From: Halobacteriovorax marinus | Lineage (GTDB): Bacteria; Bdellovibrionota; Bacteriovoracia; Bacteriovoracales; Bacteriovoracaceae | Assembly: GCA_002163155.1 (NCBI GenBank) | Contig: MAAO01000016.1 | Location: 124,001-188,000, forward strand | Direction of reading: 5' to 3' | Length of the DNA stretch: 64,000 nt | Shown here: one piece after another, positions 40,561-48,279 of the stretch | Numbering within the stretch: the stretch's first letter is position 1 | How the letters are laid out: each line of letters opens with the position of its first letter | Program-made: the position numbers and the translations under genes | Notes under the pieces: generated by a model | The model's input: the letters and a program-made list of their open reading frames with translations, nothing else | The model's database searches: none | What the model was told of the DNA's origin: nothing

Positions 40561-40561
40561 A

Positions 40562-42094
40562 GTGGTCGAATTAATTGGTTTACTTTCATTAATAAACATT
40601 GGACTAACGAAATGGTTTAACAAGGCTTGGTTGCCATTTCTAATGAGACTGGTACAACTAGTACTGTTGATAGTTTTCTTTACTAAGAACTTACAGAGCT
40701 TCTTGAGTATAGGGCTTGGTATTGAAGGTTTTGGGCTGTTACCTGCTTTACTAATATTAGTAATATCTGTTATTGAATTTGAAAGAATTAAAGTTAGAAG
40801 ATGGGTGAAAGAACTTCTATTCTTCACCATGATGGTTTTTGTTACGAGTAAACTTCTTATTGTAGTAGTAATTAGTGCACTTCTACTATTGATTCTACTT
40901 ATGGTTCCACAGAAAGTAAGACTTGTAGACTTTATTTCTCTAGCTTTGATCTTACTTGTTTTCGTAATATATTGTTCAGAACTTCTAGGAACGGTAAATA
41001 CCGTTAATGATAAGTACTACATATTCTTAACAAACTTTTCCGAGCTAGCATTTCAAAATGTTTTAGTACTCTTGTTCTTTATGCAAACAATAAAAACTTG
41101 GGGATTGAGGCGAACTACGCTGATATCTCCTATTTTGATATCGATGATTTTGCTTCTAAAGTTTAAATATGCCTTTACGGAAGTTGAAATGTTAAAGCAG
41201 CTTCTCCCTTTCTTCTCAGCAGGTCTGGCAATATTTTCATTCAAAAAGTATTTGATATCAAAAAAAATCTCTAGTGCTATTCATTGTTTGTTTGGGTTTT
41301 CGCTATTCGTACCTCTACTAAATGTTCTCAATTTAAGGTTTGAAGTTGCGCTTTCATCTGTTCTATTATCTTCAATAATTTTGTATAGTTTGAAATTGAT
41401 AAATAGCCAAGTTTTTCCAAGAGGTCTCAGTTTTCGACCTGTTTTAGTCTTTATTAATTTATTAAACCTTTCAGCTTTTCCTTTAGGAATTAATGGCCTG
41501 AGTTTAGTAGATATAATGGCAAATGATATAAATTTTCTATCAATGTTTGCGGCACTAGTTATTATCGCTGTTTCTTGGAGTGTGTTCTATTTAGCTTTTG
41601 TTAATTTTCAAGAGACAGAGATCTTTAATATATGGGAGGTCGATGGTAAAATTAAAGGCCTTACTTTCTTCGCTATTATTGGAAATATCTATTTGATCTA
41701 TATAAGTTTGTCTCCGTTATTGATAGGAGCAAAAAATGGTTGGAGCTTTGCTAAGTTTTTAAACCCCGAGCTTTTAATACAATCACAATTACAAGAGACC
41801 TATAGTCACAACTTAATCTTTGTATTAGGTATAATCCTATTTGCTCTATTTACCTATGGAATGAAGCTAATGAATTTTACTTCAATTTGGCGATGGAAGT
41901 TCAATTTTATTAATAAATTTAATGTTCCTTTCAAGGGGTGGAAGCCAGTAGAGCACAATATATTACTAGAGAATATAACGGGTTCAAAAATTGTGGCAGC
42001 AATCGATACCATTGGTCAATCTTCCAGTTATCAAATATCATTAATTTTATTTGTTATATATTTAATTATTAGTTTAATTTTCCTAGAGTTTTAA
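40562..42094 (+). CDS. NuoL-like degenerate membrane protein (L')
   Basis: 510 residues, GTG start with GAGGG upstream, one base after the K' stop. Counterparts of NuoL landmarks: SKLLIVVVISALLLL for DNLLSVFIFWELMGF, where the pump Glu is Ala106; FFMQTIKTW for FMGTIGKSA, where Lys is shifted; and FSFKKYLISKKISSA for TDFKAVLAYSTIS. The WLPDAM and PTPVSALLHA-type block is absent. The C-terminus (NKFNVPFKGWKPVEHNILLE then one helix) resembles the end of NuoL, while the protein is 218 residues shorter than NuoL. Proton pumping by the standard route is improbable. Confidence 0.6.
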   Translation: MVELIGLLSLINIGLTKWFNKAWLPFLMRLVQLVLLIVFFTKNLQSFLSIGLGIEGFGLLPALLILVISVIEFERIKVRRWVKELLFFTMMVFVTSKLLIVVVISALLLLILLMVPQKVRLVDFISLALILLVFVIYCSELLGTVNTVNDKYYIFLTNFSELAFQNVLVLLFFMQTIKTWGLRRTTLISPILISMILLLKFKYAFTEVEMLKQLLPFFSAGLAIFSFKKYLISKKISSAIHCLFGFSLFVPLLNVLNLRFEVALSSVLLSSIILYSLKLINSQVFPRGLSFRPVLVFINLLNLSAFPLGINGLSLVDIMANDINFLSMFAALVIIAVSWSVFYLAFVNFQETEIFNIWEVDGKIKGLTFFAIIGNIYLIYISLSPLLIGAKNGWSFAKFLNPELLIQSQLQETYSHNLIFVLGIILFALFTYGMKLMNFTSIWRWKFNFINKFNVPFKGWKPVEHNILLENITGSKIVAAIDTIGQSSSYQISLILFVIYLIISLIFLEF

Positions 42095-42892
42095 ATGATT
42101 ATAGTATTTATAGTTTTTATTCTTTTGTCAGGCTTAATACTTTTTAACAAGAAAGAACAAAAAGAAGATATTCTTCCCTTTGTTATTGTTTCTGTAATTT
42201 CTATTATTGGAATGATTCTCTATGAGTTAACAAGTACAAACCTAGATATGTTCATCATCTTTGAGTTGATTAGCATTTCTCTAATTTTGTTTTTTACAAA
42301 AAAAATAGAGTTTTCTTTACAATTAAAATTTCTCTCTTATCTTGCTATTGCCTTGTTAACAGCTCTAGGTTCGACCTACATAGTTGTAGCATTCACTCTA
42401 TATATAGTTTTAAATGTTATGAGTTTATCTTTTATGAATGTAAATAGTGATAAGTCTGTTAAATATCCAATCTTTTTATTCTATATATATACAATTCTTA
42501 CTACTAGTAAAATGATCGACCTATCTTCATTGAAGATTGTAATAGTAAGCTTAGTGTATATGTATATAGCAGCGCTTTTTTATAAGGGTTTTAAAGAATC
42601 GAGGAAAGTATATTTTCTTATAAATTTGATAATTACATTTAGTTTATATTCATTGTCTCATAACGCAATTGCTGAAGTTTCAATGATAATTCTATTTCTT
42701 ATGTATTTACTTCTAACGATATTAGAAGTGAAAATATCAAAATTGACCCTTAATAATTTATTTTCTTGCTTAATAACATTGAGCTTAATTCCTCTAGCAA
42801 AATCCCATTTGATTTTAATTGTGGTGTTTTTGTTTGTTCTGGCATTTTCAAATTATGTTAAGTATCAAAGAAGAGAGTTAGTTAATGGATAA
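42095..42892 (+). CDS. NuoM-like degenerate membrane protein (M')
   Basis: 265 residues, about half the length of NuoM, with roughly eight membrane helices. The helix-5 region aligns well: LDMFIIFELISISLILFF against FFLFYVYWEVMLIPMFFL in NuoM, keeping the pump glutamate (Glu57 here, Glu144 in NuoM). It is followed by LKFLSYLAIALLTALGS against VKFFLYTFFGSILMLVG. The second half of the antiporter fold (broken-helix 12, second Lys) is missing. ATG starts directly after the L' stop; overlaps N' by 8 bases. Confidence 0.62.
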   Translation: MIIVFIVFILLSGLILFNKKEQKEDILPFVIVSVISIIGMILYELTSTNLDMFIIFELISISLILFFTKKIEFSLQLKFLSYLAIALLTALGSTYIVVAFTLYIVLNVMSLSFMNVNSDKSVKYPIFLFYIYTILTTSKMIDLSSLKIVIVSLVYMYIAALFYKGFKESRKVYFLINLIITFSLYSLSHNAIAEVSMIILFLMYLLLTILEVKISKLTLNNLFSCLITLSLIPLAKSHLILIVVFLFVLAFSNYVKYQRRELVNG

Positions 42893-43892
42893 TTTAATAA
42901 TGTACTTAGGTCACTATGATTGGTTGGTAACGTCACAGATCGTTCTGTTGATTTCGATAACATTTTTGGTGATTTTTTGGCGAAGAGCACTACCAAAATC
43001 AAATATTTTTGTCGGAATTCCTTTTTCTATTTGTTTATCGTTATCAATATTTAAGAGTACTAATCTTATTTCTCTAATCTTTATGATTGAAATATTACTG
43101 GCGATGTCCAAAATAATATTTTCTAAAAGTTATAAGATCTTTGATCGATCTATATTTGAATTTATTAGAATTCCTTTTTGGGGAATTACATTATTTTGTT
43201 ATTACCAAACCTTTAATACTTTTGCATTTGTTCAAGTAATTGATAAAGCCGGAACTGAACTATCTTTTGTATATATTAATTTCCTTTTTTTGATTTCGAT
43301 ACTAACTATTGGACAAATATATAGGACCCAAAACTTAAAAAAAGGTATTGTTGAATCAATTAGCATGCAGGCAATAGTTGTTCCGATAATATGTTTGAAA
43401 GTGTTAAGCCTTTTAGCGAAATGGGGAGAATTACTTTTGCCCGAGCATAAGAGCATAATTGACCTCATAATTGCAGGAATATGCATTTGTGCATTATTTA
43501 TATCGATCAGGTTTTTAAAACACACTGATCAACAAATGCTAAAAGCTTCTATCTATTCATTAGTCATAGTTTCTTTATTTCCATTACTCATTTATATTAA
43601 TGTAGATTTCTGGGAAAAATTAGATTTTTACAGTTTGAAAATAGTTTTTCTATTTCTAATTTTTGAAGCTATAAGCCGTTTAAGAGAACCTGGTAGATTT
43701 ACTATTATTGGTGTCTTTATCATTCTCTGTGAATTGACAGGTTTTACTCCCTCTGGTCATTTACTTAATTACTTTAACGATATACTTGATAGGCAAGCAC
43801 AGTTACTCTCTATTCTTTCTTTGGGAAGTGTAATTCTAGCGATTAGCTTTGTTCTAAGATCCATTCTAAGAATAAATAGGGAATCAGTTTAA
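42885..43892 (+). CDS. NuoN-like degenerate membrane protein (N')
   Basis: 335 residues, about ten membrane helices; NuoN has 492. STNLISLIFMIEILLAMS aligns with ANNMLTLYIGIETLSILS of NuoN, keeping the helix-5 glutamate (Glu69 here, Glu141 there). The conserved Lys and His regions further on are not recognisable. Last gene of the second seven-gene set; the operon ends about 100 bases before the next promoter. No rho-independent terminator is obvious; AGGAAA / TTTCCT makes only a weak hairpin. Confidence 0.58.
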   Translation: MDNLIMYLGHYDWLVTSQIVLLISITFLVIFWRRALPKSNIFVGIPFSICLSLSIFKSTNLISLIFMIEILLAMSKIIFSKSYKIFDRSIFEFIRIPFWGITLFCYYQTFNTFAFVQVIDKAGTELSFVYINFLFLISILTIGQIYRTQNLKKGIVESISMQAIVVPIICLKVLSLLAKWGELLLPEHKSIIDLIIAGICICALFISIRFLKHTDQQMLKASIYSLVIVSLFPLLIYINVDFWEKLDFYSLKIVFLFLIFEAISRLREPGRFTIIGVFIILCELTGFTPSGHLLNYFNDILDRQAQLLSILSLGSVILAISFVLRSILRINRESV

Positions 43893-43970
43893 TATTCTTC
43901 TATATAAGTAATTGAAATATTAGGAAATTCTTTCCTTAACCCATTTCAAAGCATCAATTTCTATTTGTTA

Positions 43971-43976
43971 TATAAT
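43971..43976 (+). promoter_or_regulatory. Candidate -10 element for the GYF-TPR gene
   Basis: Perfect TATAAT 32 bases before the chosen ATG. No good -35 hexamer at 16-18 bases spacing was found, so only the -10 is listed. Confidence 0.4.
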
Positions 43977-44007
43977 ATCAAAGGCGTCAATTTTATTGAA
44001 ATGGTCA

Positions 44008-47000
44008 ATGATGAGTAAGAAGTACAGAGTAAAATTATTAAATGAAAGAGTTGTTGGTCCATTTGTGGCTGAACAAATTGGTGAGCTGTATTCTAAAGGT
44101 CACCTTCAAGGGGATGAGAAGTGCCAAGTTTTTCCAGTTGGAGATTGGCAGACTTTATTAGACTTTCCCGATATCAAAGAAATAATCGTAAAACTTGCAA
44201 AGGGTGAGGAAGTAAAGAGAAGTGACTCAAGTAAAACTCAAACATTTGCTAGAATTAATAAACCAAAAATGGACAAAGTTCCAGCAGTTGTTGATCCTAA
44301 CTTTCAAGAGTTTAGTTATAAGAAACAAGATGCAAGTAAAGTTGATTACAAGGCACTAGAGTCTCAGTATCAAGCAGATGAGAAAGATCTAAAAGATATT
44401 GAAGAAGAGTTAGGCCATGAGCCGACTGAAGTAAAAGATGAAGAAGATGGTATCGAAAAAACTGTTATCCTCAATCGAAGTCAACTTCAACCAGTAGATG
44501 TAGATAAAACGGTGATTGTCTCAGGTAATCCCTTTGCAAAAGCAGTCAAGCAAGACAATTTTGAGGAAGATAAACCCAATGTCGAAGAAGAAGAGACTGA
44601 AGATGAAGTCGTTGAAGAAATAGAGGAAGAAGAACAATTAAATACAGATGAAGCCACTGAATTCATTAATCTAAAAGAAGTTATGCCTGATATCAAACAA
44701 ATTTCAAGGGATGCTGAAAAAGAATTTGAAATTAAAGAGTTAGATGCCAGCGAACTTCAAGAAGTAGTTAAAACCAAAGCAGAGACAAAGGCCGAAGTAC
44801 TAAAAGAGAAAGAAACATCTAAAAGTAAAAATAAAATGAAACCTGTCGTGGCCATTGCATTCTTCGCAATACTTCTAGTTTTACTTTTTCCAGATGATGA
44901 AAAAAAGAAGTTAGATCCAATACGTGTGAAAATAAACTTTCCTGTACAGGCTGAATTCCTCGATAGTTTGAAAAGTGAAGAATCTCTCAACGAAGGACTG
45001 AATCTATATAAAAAGGGAACTTACCTTTCTAAAATTAAAGCTTCTTCGAAGTTTAGTAAGTCCCTTCACTTTAAATTTAAAAAAAATAAATCTTTAGGTT
45101 ATTTGATAATGACTTATGCAGAGATTTTCGAAAACTCTAAGAGTAGACGTAGATCAATAAAGACAATTTTTAAACTCATTCAAATTGCTAGAAGTAAGCT
45201 ACTTACAGATAGTAATGTTGCAGTAGGATCAGCTTTATTTTATTTTAAAATTGGAAAAATCCATAGTGCGAATAGGATTCTTGAAAACTTTATAAGAGTA
45301 AATAAGCCAACGGTGAGTATTTTTACCTTGTATCTTAGAACCTTGATTGAAGTTGGAAATTATGTTGAAGCAAAGAAGGTTTTCAAAATATTAATTGGAG
45401 TGAAGAAAAAAAATATTAAAACATATTTAAGCTTAATAACTTATTACGAAGAGAATGAGGAACGTGATAGGGCTCAAGATCTCTTACTCGAGTCTAGGAA
45501 TAAGTTCCCTAAATCAATTCCTTTACTTTTAAAGCTCGCACAGTATCAATTTGAAAGTGAAAACTATAAGCAATTTCAAAAAGTTCTTAAGAGTTTGAAT
45601 AAGTTAAATTCTGGTCGCTCTCCTGTTTATTACTCTAAGTTTCTAGAATACACAGGTATCTTGAGTGCAATAAAAGGTAAAAATGAAAAAGCTGCCCAGC
45701 TGTTCAAGCTTGCTCTAAAAATTCATGAGTCAGATGAATTAAGATCAAAACTTTCAGTTCTTGAGTTGGGTGGAACTAGTAATGTAGAAAAAATAATTAT
45801 TGAAAGTAAGATTCTTGATCAAATGAAAAAAGCTAAAGATGCTATGAATGAAAGAAGGTGGGAACAAGCTTTTATAAGTGCGATTAAGGCCTCTGATATG
45901 GATCGATCGTATATTCCTGCTCAGTTACTACTTGGAAGAATCCAAGTAAAAAGAGGCTACTATAAGGATGCAATTAAAACATTTCTAAGAATGAAGAAAG
46001 AGTACCCAATAAATAAAAAAATAAATGTTCAATTAGTTGAAGCCTATATTAAAGCTTTTAAATTAAATGAAGCAGAGATTGAGCTGAGAACAATTTCTCA
46101 ATCGAAACTAAGTAAATCATATATATTTTATTCTTTGCAGGGGAAATATTATTTAAGAAGAAAGTATTTTGATAATGCCATAAAGAAATTTAAAAGAAGT
46201 ATAAAATTAAACCCTATTAATGATGCAGATTACTTTCGTTTGGCGGGAATATACTTACAGTTTAGAAAATTTAAGGCTGCAAAAAATATGCTCACCAGGT
46301 CTATTGCTCTAGATCCTGTAAATATTGAATACCAATCAATGTATGCAAACATCCTCTATGAGTTAGAAGGTGCAGAAACAGCGATAGGATATTTGAGAAA
46401 TCTTCTGGAAGAAAATAAAGATGATCCAAGAATTCTTGGTGATATCGCAATCTATTATTATAAAAATGGCCAAACCTTAGAGTTTGAAGAGTACAAGAAG
46501 AGACTAGAGCGTTTAGGTAGTACGGATCCAAGCTTCTATGAGTTTCTCATCTATTCTGCTGAGCTAGATGATCGAGAAGATGATGTTATTAAGTATGGTC
46601 GAGAATTAGTAAAAATAAATCCAGGGGATCTAGATGTTCAAATAAAACTTGGATCTAATCTATATGACAAAGGCTTATATAAAGAGTCCCTGCAAATGTT
46701 TAATGAAATACTCAATAGATTAGAATCTTTTCCAAGGGCCAATTACTTTCTTACAAAGATCTATTTAAAAATGGGCAAGCTTAAGGAGGCAATGATTGCT
46801 GCGAACAAAGAAGTTAAGCTTAATCCTAGTTTAGAATTTGGTTATTATGCATTAGGTGAAGCGTACAAGGCGCAGAAAAACTTCAAGGATGCTGAGTTTA
46901 ATTTTAAGAGATCAATTTCTAAGAATGGTCGTTATGTAGAAGCTTTGATGTCTATGGGTTGGATAAAGTGGAAACAAGGATATTTAGATCAGGGTCGTGA

Positions 47001-47184
47001 GTACTATTTAAAAGCTCTTAAAGAGAATCAGAACAATGGAGAGATTCATAGGGCACTTGGATATATCTATAAAGATATCGGACAGAGTTCTCTCGCCATT
47101 GAATCTTTTAGGGTTTACTTGGATTTGAGTCCATCTGCAAAAGATAGAAGACAAATCAAAGCTTTGATGAAGAGATTGAGATAA
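44008..47184 (+). CDS. GYF-domain / TPR-repeat inner-membrane protein
   Basis: 1058 residues. Cytoplasmic N-terminus with a GYF_2-like domain (YRVKLLNERVVGPF...GDWQTLLDFPDI, about 5-55), an acidic low-complexity linker (runs of Glu about 165-215) containing EKTVIL and DKTVIV, one membrane helix (VVAIAFFAILLVLLF, about 280-294), then some 750 residues of TPR repeats to the C-terminus, probably periplasmic. GYF-TM architecture recalls gliding-machinery proteins such as myxobacterial AgmX/GltJ. An adhesion, motility or envelope scaffold role in a predator is inference. ATG 44008 (or 44011) is preferred to the TTG at 43996; ribosome-binding site weak. Confidence 0.75.
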   Translation: MMSKKYRVKLLNERVVGPFVAEQIGELYSKGHLQGDEKCQVFPVGDWQTLLDFPDIKEIIVKLAKGEEVKRSDSSKTQTFARINKPKMDKVPAVVDPNFQEFSYKKQDASKVDYKALESQYQADEKDLKDIEEELGHEPTEVKDEEDGIEKTVILNRSQLQPVDVDKTVIVSGNPFAKAVKQDNFEEDKPNVEEEETEDEVVEEIEEEEQLNTDEATEFINLKEVMPDIKQISRDAEKEFEIKELDASELQEVVKTKAETKAEVLKEKETSKSKNKMKPVVAIAFFAILLVLLFPDDEKKKLDPIRVKINFPVQAEFLDSLKSEESLNEGLNLYKKGTYLSKIKASSKFSKSLHFKFKKNKSLGYLIMTYAEIFENSKSRRRSIKTIFKLIQIARSKLLTDSNVAVGSALFYFKIGKIHSANRILENFIRVNKPTVSIFTLYLRTLIEVGNYVEAKKVFKILIGVKKKNIKTYLSLITYYEENEERDRAQDLLLESRNKFPKSIPLLLKLAQYQFESENYKQFQKVLKSLNKLNSGRSPVYYSKFLEYTGILSAIKGKNEKAAQLFKLALKIHESDELRSKLSVLELGGTSNVEKIIIESKILDQMKKAKDAMNERRWEQAFISAIKASDMDRSYIPAQLLLGRIQVKRGYYKDAIKTFLRMKKEYPINKKINVQLVEAYIKAFKLNEAEIELRTISQSKLSKSYIFYSLQGKYYLRRKYFDNAIKKFKRSIKLNPINDADYFRLAGIYLQFRKFKAAKNMLTRSIALDPVNIEYQSMYANILYELEGAETAIGYLRNLLEENKDDPRILGDIAIYYYKNGQTLEFEEYKKRLERLGSTDPSFYEFLIYSAELDDREDDVIKYGRELVKINPGDLDVQIKLGSNLYDKGLYKESLQMFNEILNRLESFPRANYFLTKIYLKMGKLKEAMIAANKEVKLNPSLEFGYYALGEAYKAQKNFKDAEFNFKRSISKNGRYVEALMSMGWIKWKQGYLDQGREYYLKALKENQNNGEIHRALGYIYKDIGQSSLAIESFRVYLDLSPSAKDRRQIKALMKRLR

Positions 47185-47242
47185 TTTTTATTTTGACGCT
47201 AGGTCAAAGATCTAATTATTTTTATTTTGATGTTTTAGCGTA

Positions 47243-47271
47243 TTGCAATTTAATGAAGTTTTACGTACTAT
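47243..47271 (+). promoter_or_regulatory. Promoter of the tRNA-Ser pair
   Basis: TTGCAA (47243-47248), 17-base spacer, TACTAT (47266-47271), placing the start point about 10 bases before the first tRNA. Fits a sigma-70 promoter well. Confidence 0.65.
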
Positions 47272-47288
47272 GACAGTTCCTAATAAGC

Positions 47289-47376
47289 GGTGGATTGGCT
47301 GAGTGGTCGAAAGCGGTGGTTTTGAAAACCATTGACCTTTACGGGTCCGCAGGTTCGAATCCTGTGTCCACCGCCA
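47289..47376 (+). tRNA. tRNA-Ser (UGA)
   Basis: 88-base class II tRNA with long variable arm. Acceptor GGTGGAT pairs with GTCCACC, discriminator G, encoded CCA; D-loop GGCTGAGTGGTCGAAAG, T-arm GGTTCGAATCC; the anticodon loop reads TTTGAAA, giving UGA. Confidence 0.97.
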
Positions 47377-47408
47377 TTTTTTTTTGCTCTTTAAAAATTA
47401 GTAAATAT

Positions 47409-47498
47409 GGAGACATGCCCGAGTGGCCGAAGGGAGCACCTTGCTAAGGTGTCGAACGGTTTACCGTTCCGAGAGTTCGAATCTCTCTGTCTCCGCCA
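47409..47498 (+). tRNA. tRNA-Ser (GCU)
   Basis: 90-base class II tRNA. Acceptor GGAGACA pairs with TGTCTCC, encoded CCA, variable arm CGAACGGTTTACCGTTCCG, T-arm GAGTTCGAATCTC; anticodon loop TTGCTAA gives GCU. Follows the UGA tRNA by 32 bases, so both are likely one transcript. Confidence 0.97.
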
Positions 47499-47500
47499 TT

Positions 47501-47530
47501 AAAAAGCCAGCCCTATTGCTGGCTTTTTTT
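47501..47530 (+). terminator. Terminator of the tRNA-Ser pair
   Basis: Stem AAAGCCAGC / GCTGGCTTT with loop CCTATT, followed by T residues. Confidence 0.88.
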
Positions 47531-47667
47531 ATTCCAAAACATTTAATTTTATCTTCATCTACCTTAAGAAATCTTGTTGTTTATTTCAGTGGATTTTATT
47601 GACGGGCCATCGATTAATTGTAATCATTCTTAAAAATTTTAAACACACACATCTTGAAGGAGAGAAA

Positions 47668-48078
47668 ATGAAAACAATTTCTATGCTAGCTCTAATGCTT
47701 TTAACAACTAACCTATTCGCTGCTGACGTAGTAAAAACTGCAGGTCAAAAGTTTGCAGGAGAGCCTAAGGTTGAAACTTTAGTTGAGCTTGTAACTACAA
47801 AAGGATCTGAGAAAGATCTACAAGACTTTACTTTTATCAACGATCTAAAGCCTACAATTTGTTACTTATACGTTTCACCAAGCTATACTCGTTCATGGGA
47901 AGAAGATATTCTTGGTTCTGACACTCTAGGTGGACGTACTAGAATGGATATTGGAATGAATGGATACGGTCAACACTGTAAATTCGATGTTAAAGCTGTT
48001 CAGTGTAACGATGATTACGCAACTACGACTGTAAACCTATGTAGAGTTACAAATGTTTACGCAAGTGACATGTTTTAA
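47668..48078 (+). CDS. Small secreted four-cysteine protein, unknown
   Basis: 136 residues, ATG 47668 with a strong AAGGAGAG 5 bases upstream. Signal peptide MKTISMLALMLLTTNLFA is cleaved probably before ADVV. The mature part has four Cys residues (ICYLYV, QHCKF, VQCND, NLCRV) that could form two disulfides, plus a Gly/Asp stretch GGRTRMDIGMNGYG. No family recognised. Strong ribosome-binding site and its own terminator suggest an abundant exported product. Monocistronic between tRNA genes. Confidence 0.7.
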   Translation: MKTISMLALMLLTTNLFAADVVKTAGQKFAGEPKVETLVELVTTKGSEKDLQDFTFINDLKPTICYLYVSPSYTRSWEEDILGSDTLGGRTRMDIGMNGYGQHCKFDVKAVQCNDDYATTTVNLCRVTNVYASDMF

Positions 48079-48115
48079 GAAATTTTATAAGTAAAATTAG
48101 ATACTTCAATGAATT

Positions 48116-48139
48116 GCCGGCTAATTAGCCGGCTTTTTT
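48116..48139 (+). terminator. Terminator of the secreted-protein gene
   Basis: GCCGGCT / AGCCGGC 7-bp stem, AATT loop, six T residues. Confidence 0.9.
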
Positions 48140-48152
48140 ATGCCTAGGACCA

Positions 48153-48181
48153 TTGACAGTATATCTGTGAACCGTTACTTT
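48153..48181 (+). promoter_or_regulatory. Promoter of tRNA-Arg
   Basis: Perfect TTGACA (48153-48158), 17-base spacer, TACTTT (48176-48181), 15 bases before the tRNA. Confidence 0.75.
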
Positions 48182-48196
48182 AGGCGTTAAATGTGT

Positions 48197-48273
48197 GCAC
48201 CCTTGGCTCAGCTGGATAGAGCATCTGACTACGAATCAGAAGGTCGGGAGTTCGAATCTCTCAGGGTGCACCA
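48197..48273 (+). tRNA. tRNA-Arg (ACG)
   Basis: 77-base class I tRNA. Acceptor GCACCCT pairs with AGGGTGC, discriminator A, encoded CCA; anticodon loop CTACGAA gives ACG. Its A34 is the expected substrate of the TadA deaminase encoded 3.5 kb downstream. Confidence 0.97.
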
Positions 48274-48279
48274 TTTCTC

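Noticed and set aside
38588-43892. The second set of membrane genes as decaying pseudogenes
   Set aside because: All seven frames are open over the expected span, with tight stop/start overlaps and plausible ribosome-binding sites; decay would have broken several.
38588-43892. The second set as a standard Mrp antiporter or hydrogenase-4 membrane module
   Set aside because: Mrp order (A-B-C-D-E-F-G) and Hyf order (B-C-D-E-F) do not match sizes; the A-H-J-K-L-M-N order and local motifs match nuo better. Profile searches could still overturn this.
47193-47207. TTGAC-GCTAG-GTCAA hairpin after the GYF-TPR gene as a terminator
   Set aside because: Only a 5-bp stem without a T tail; not strong enough to list.
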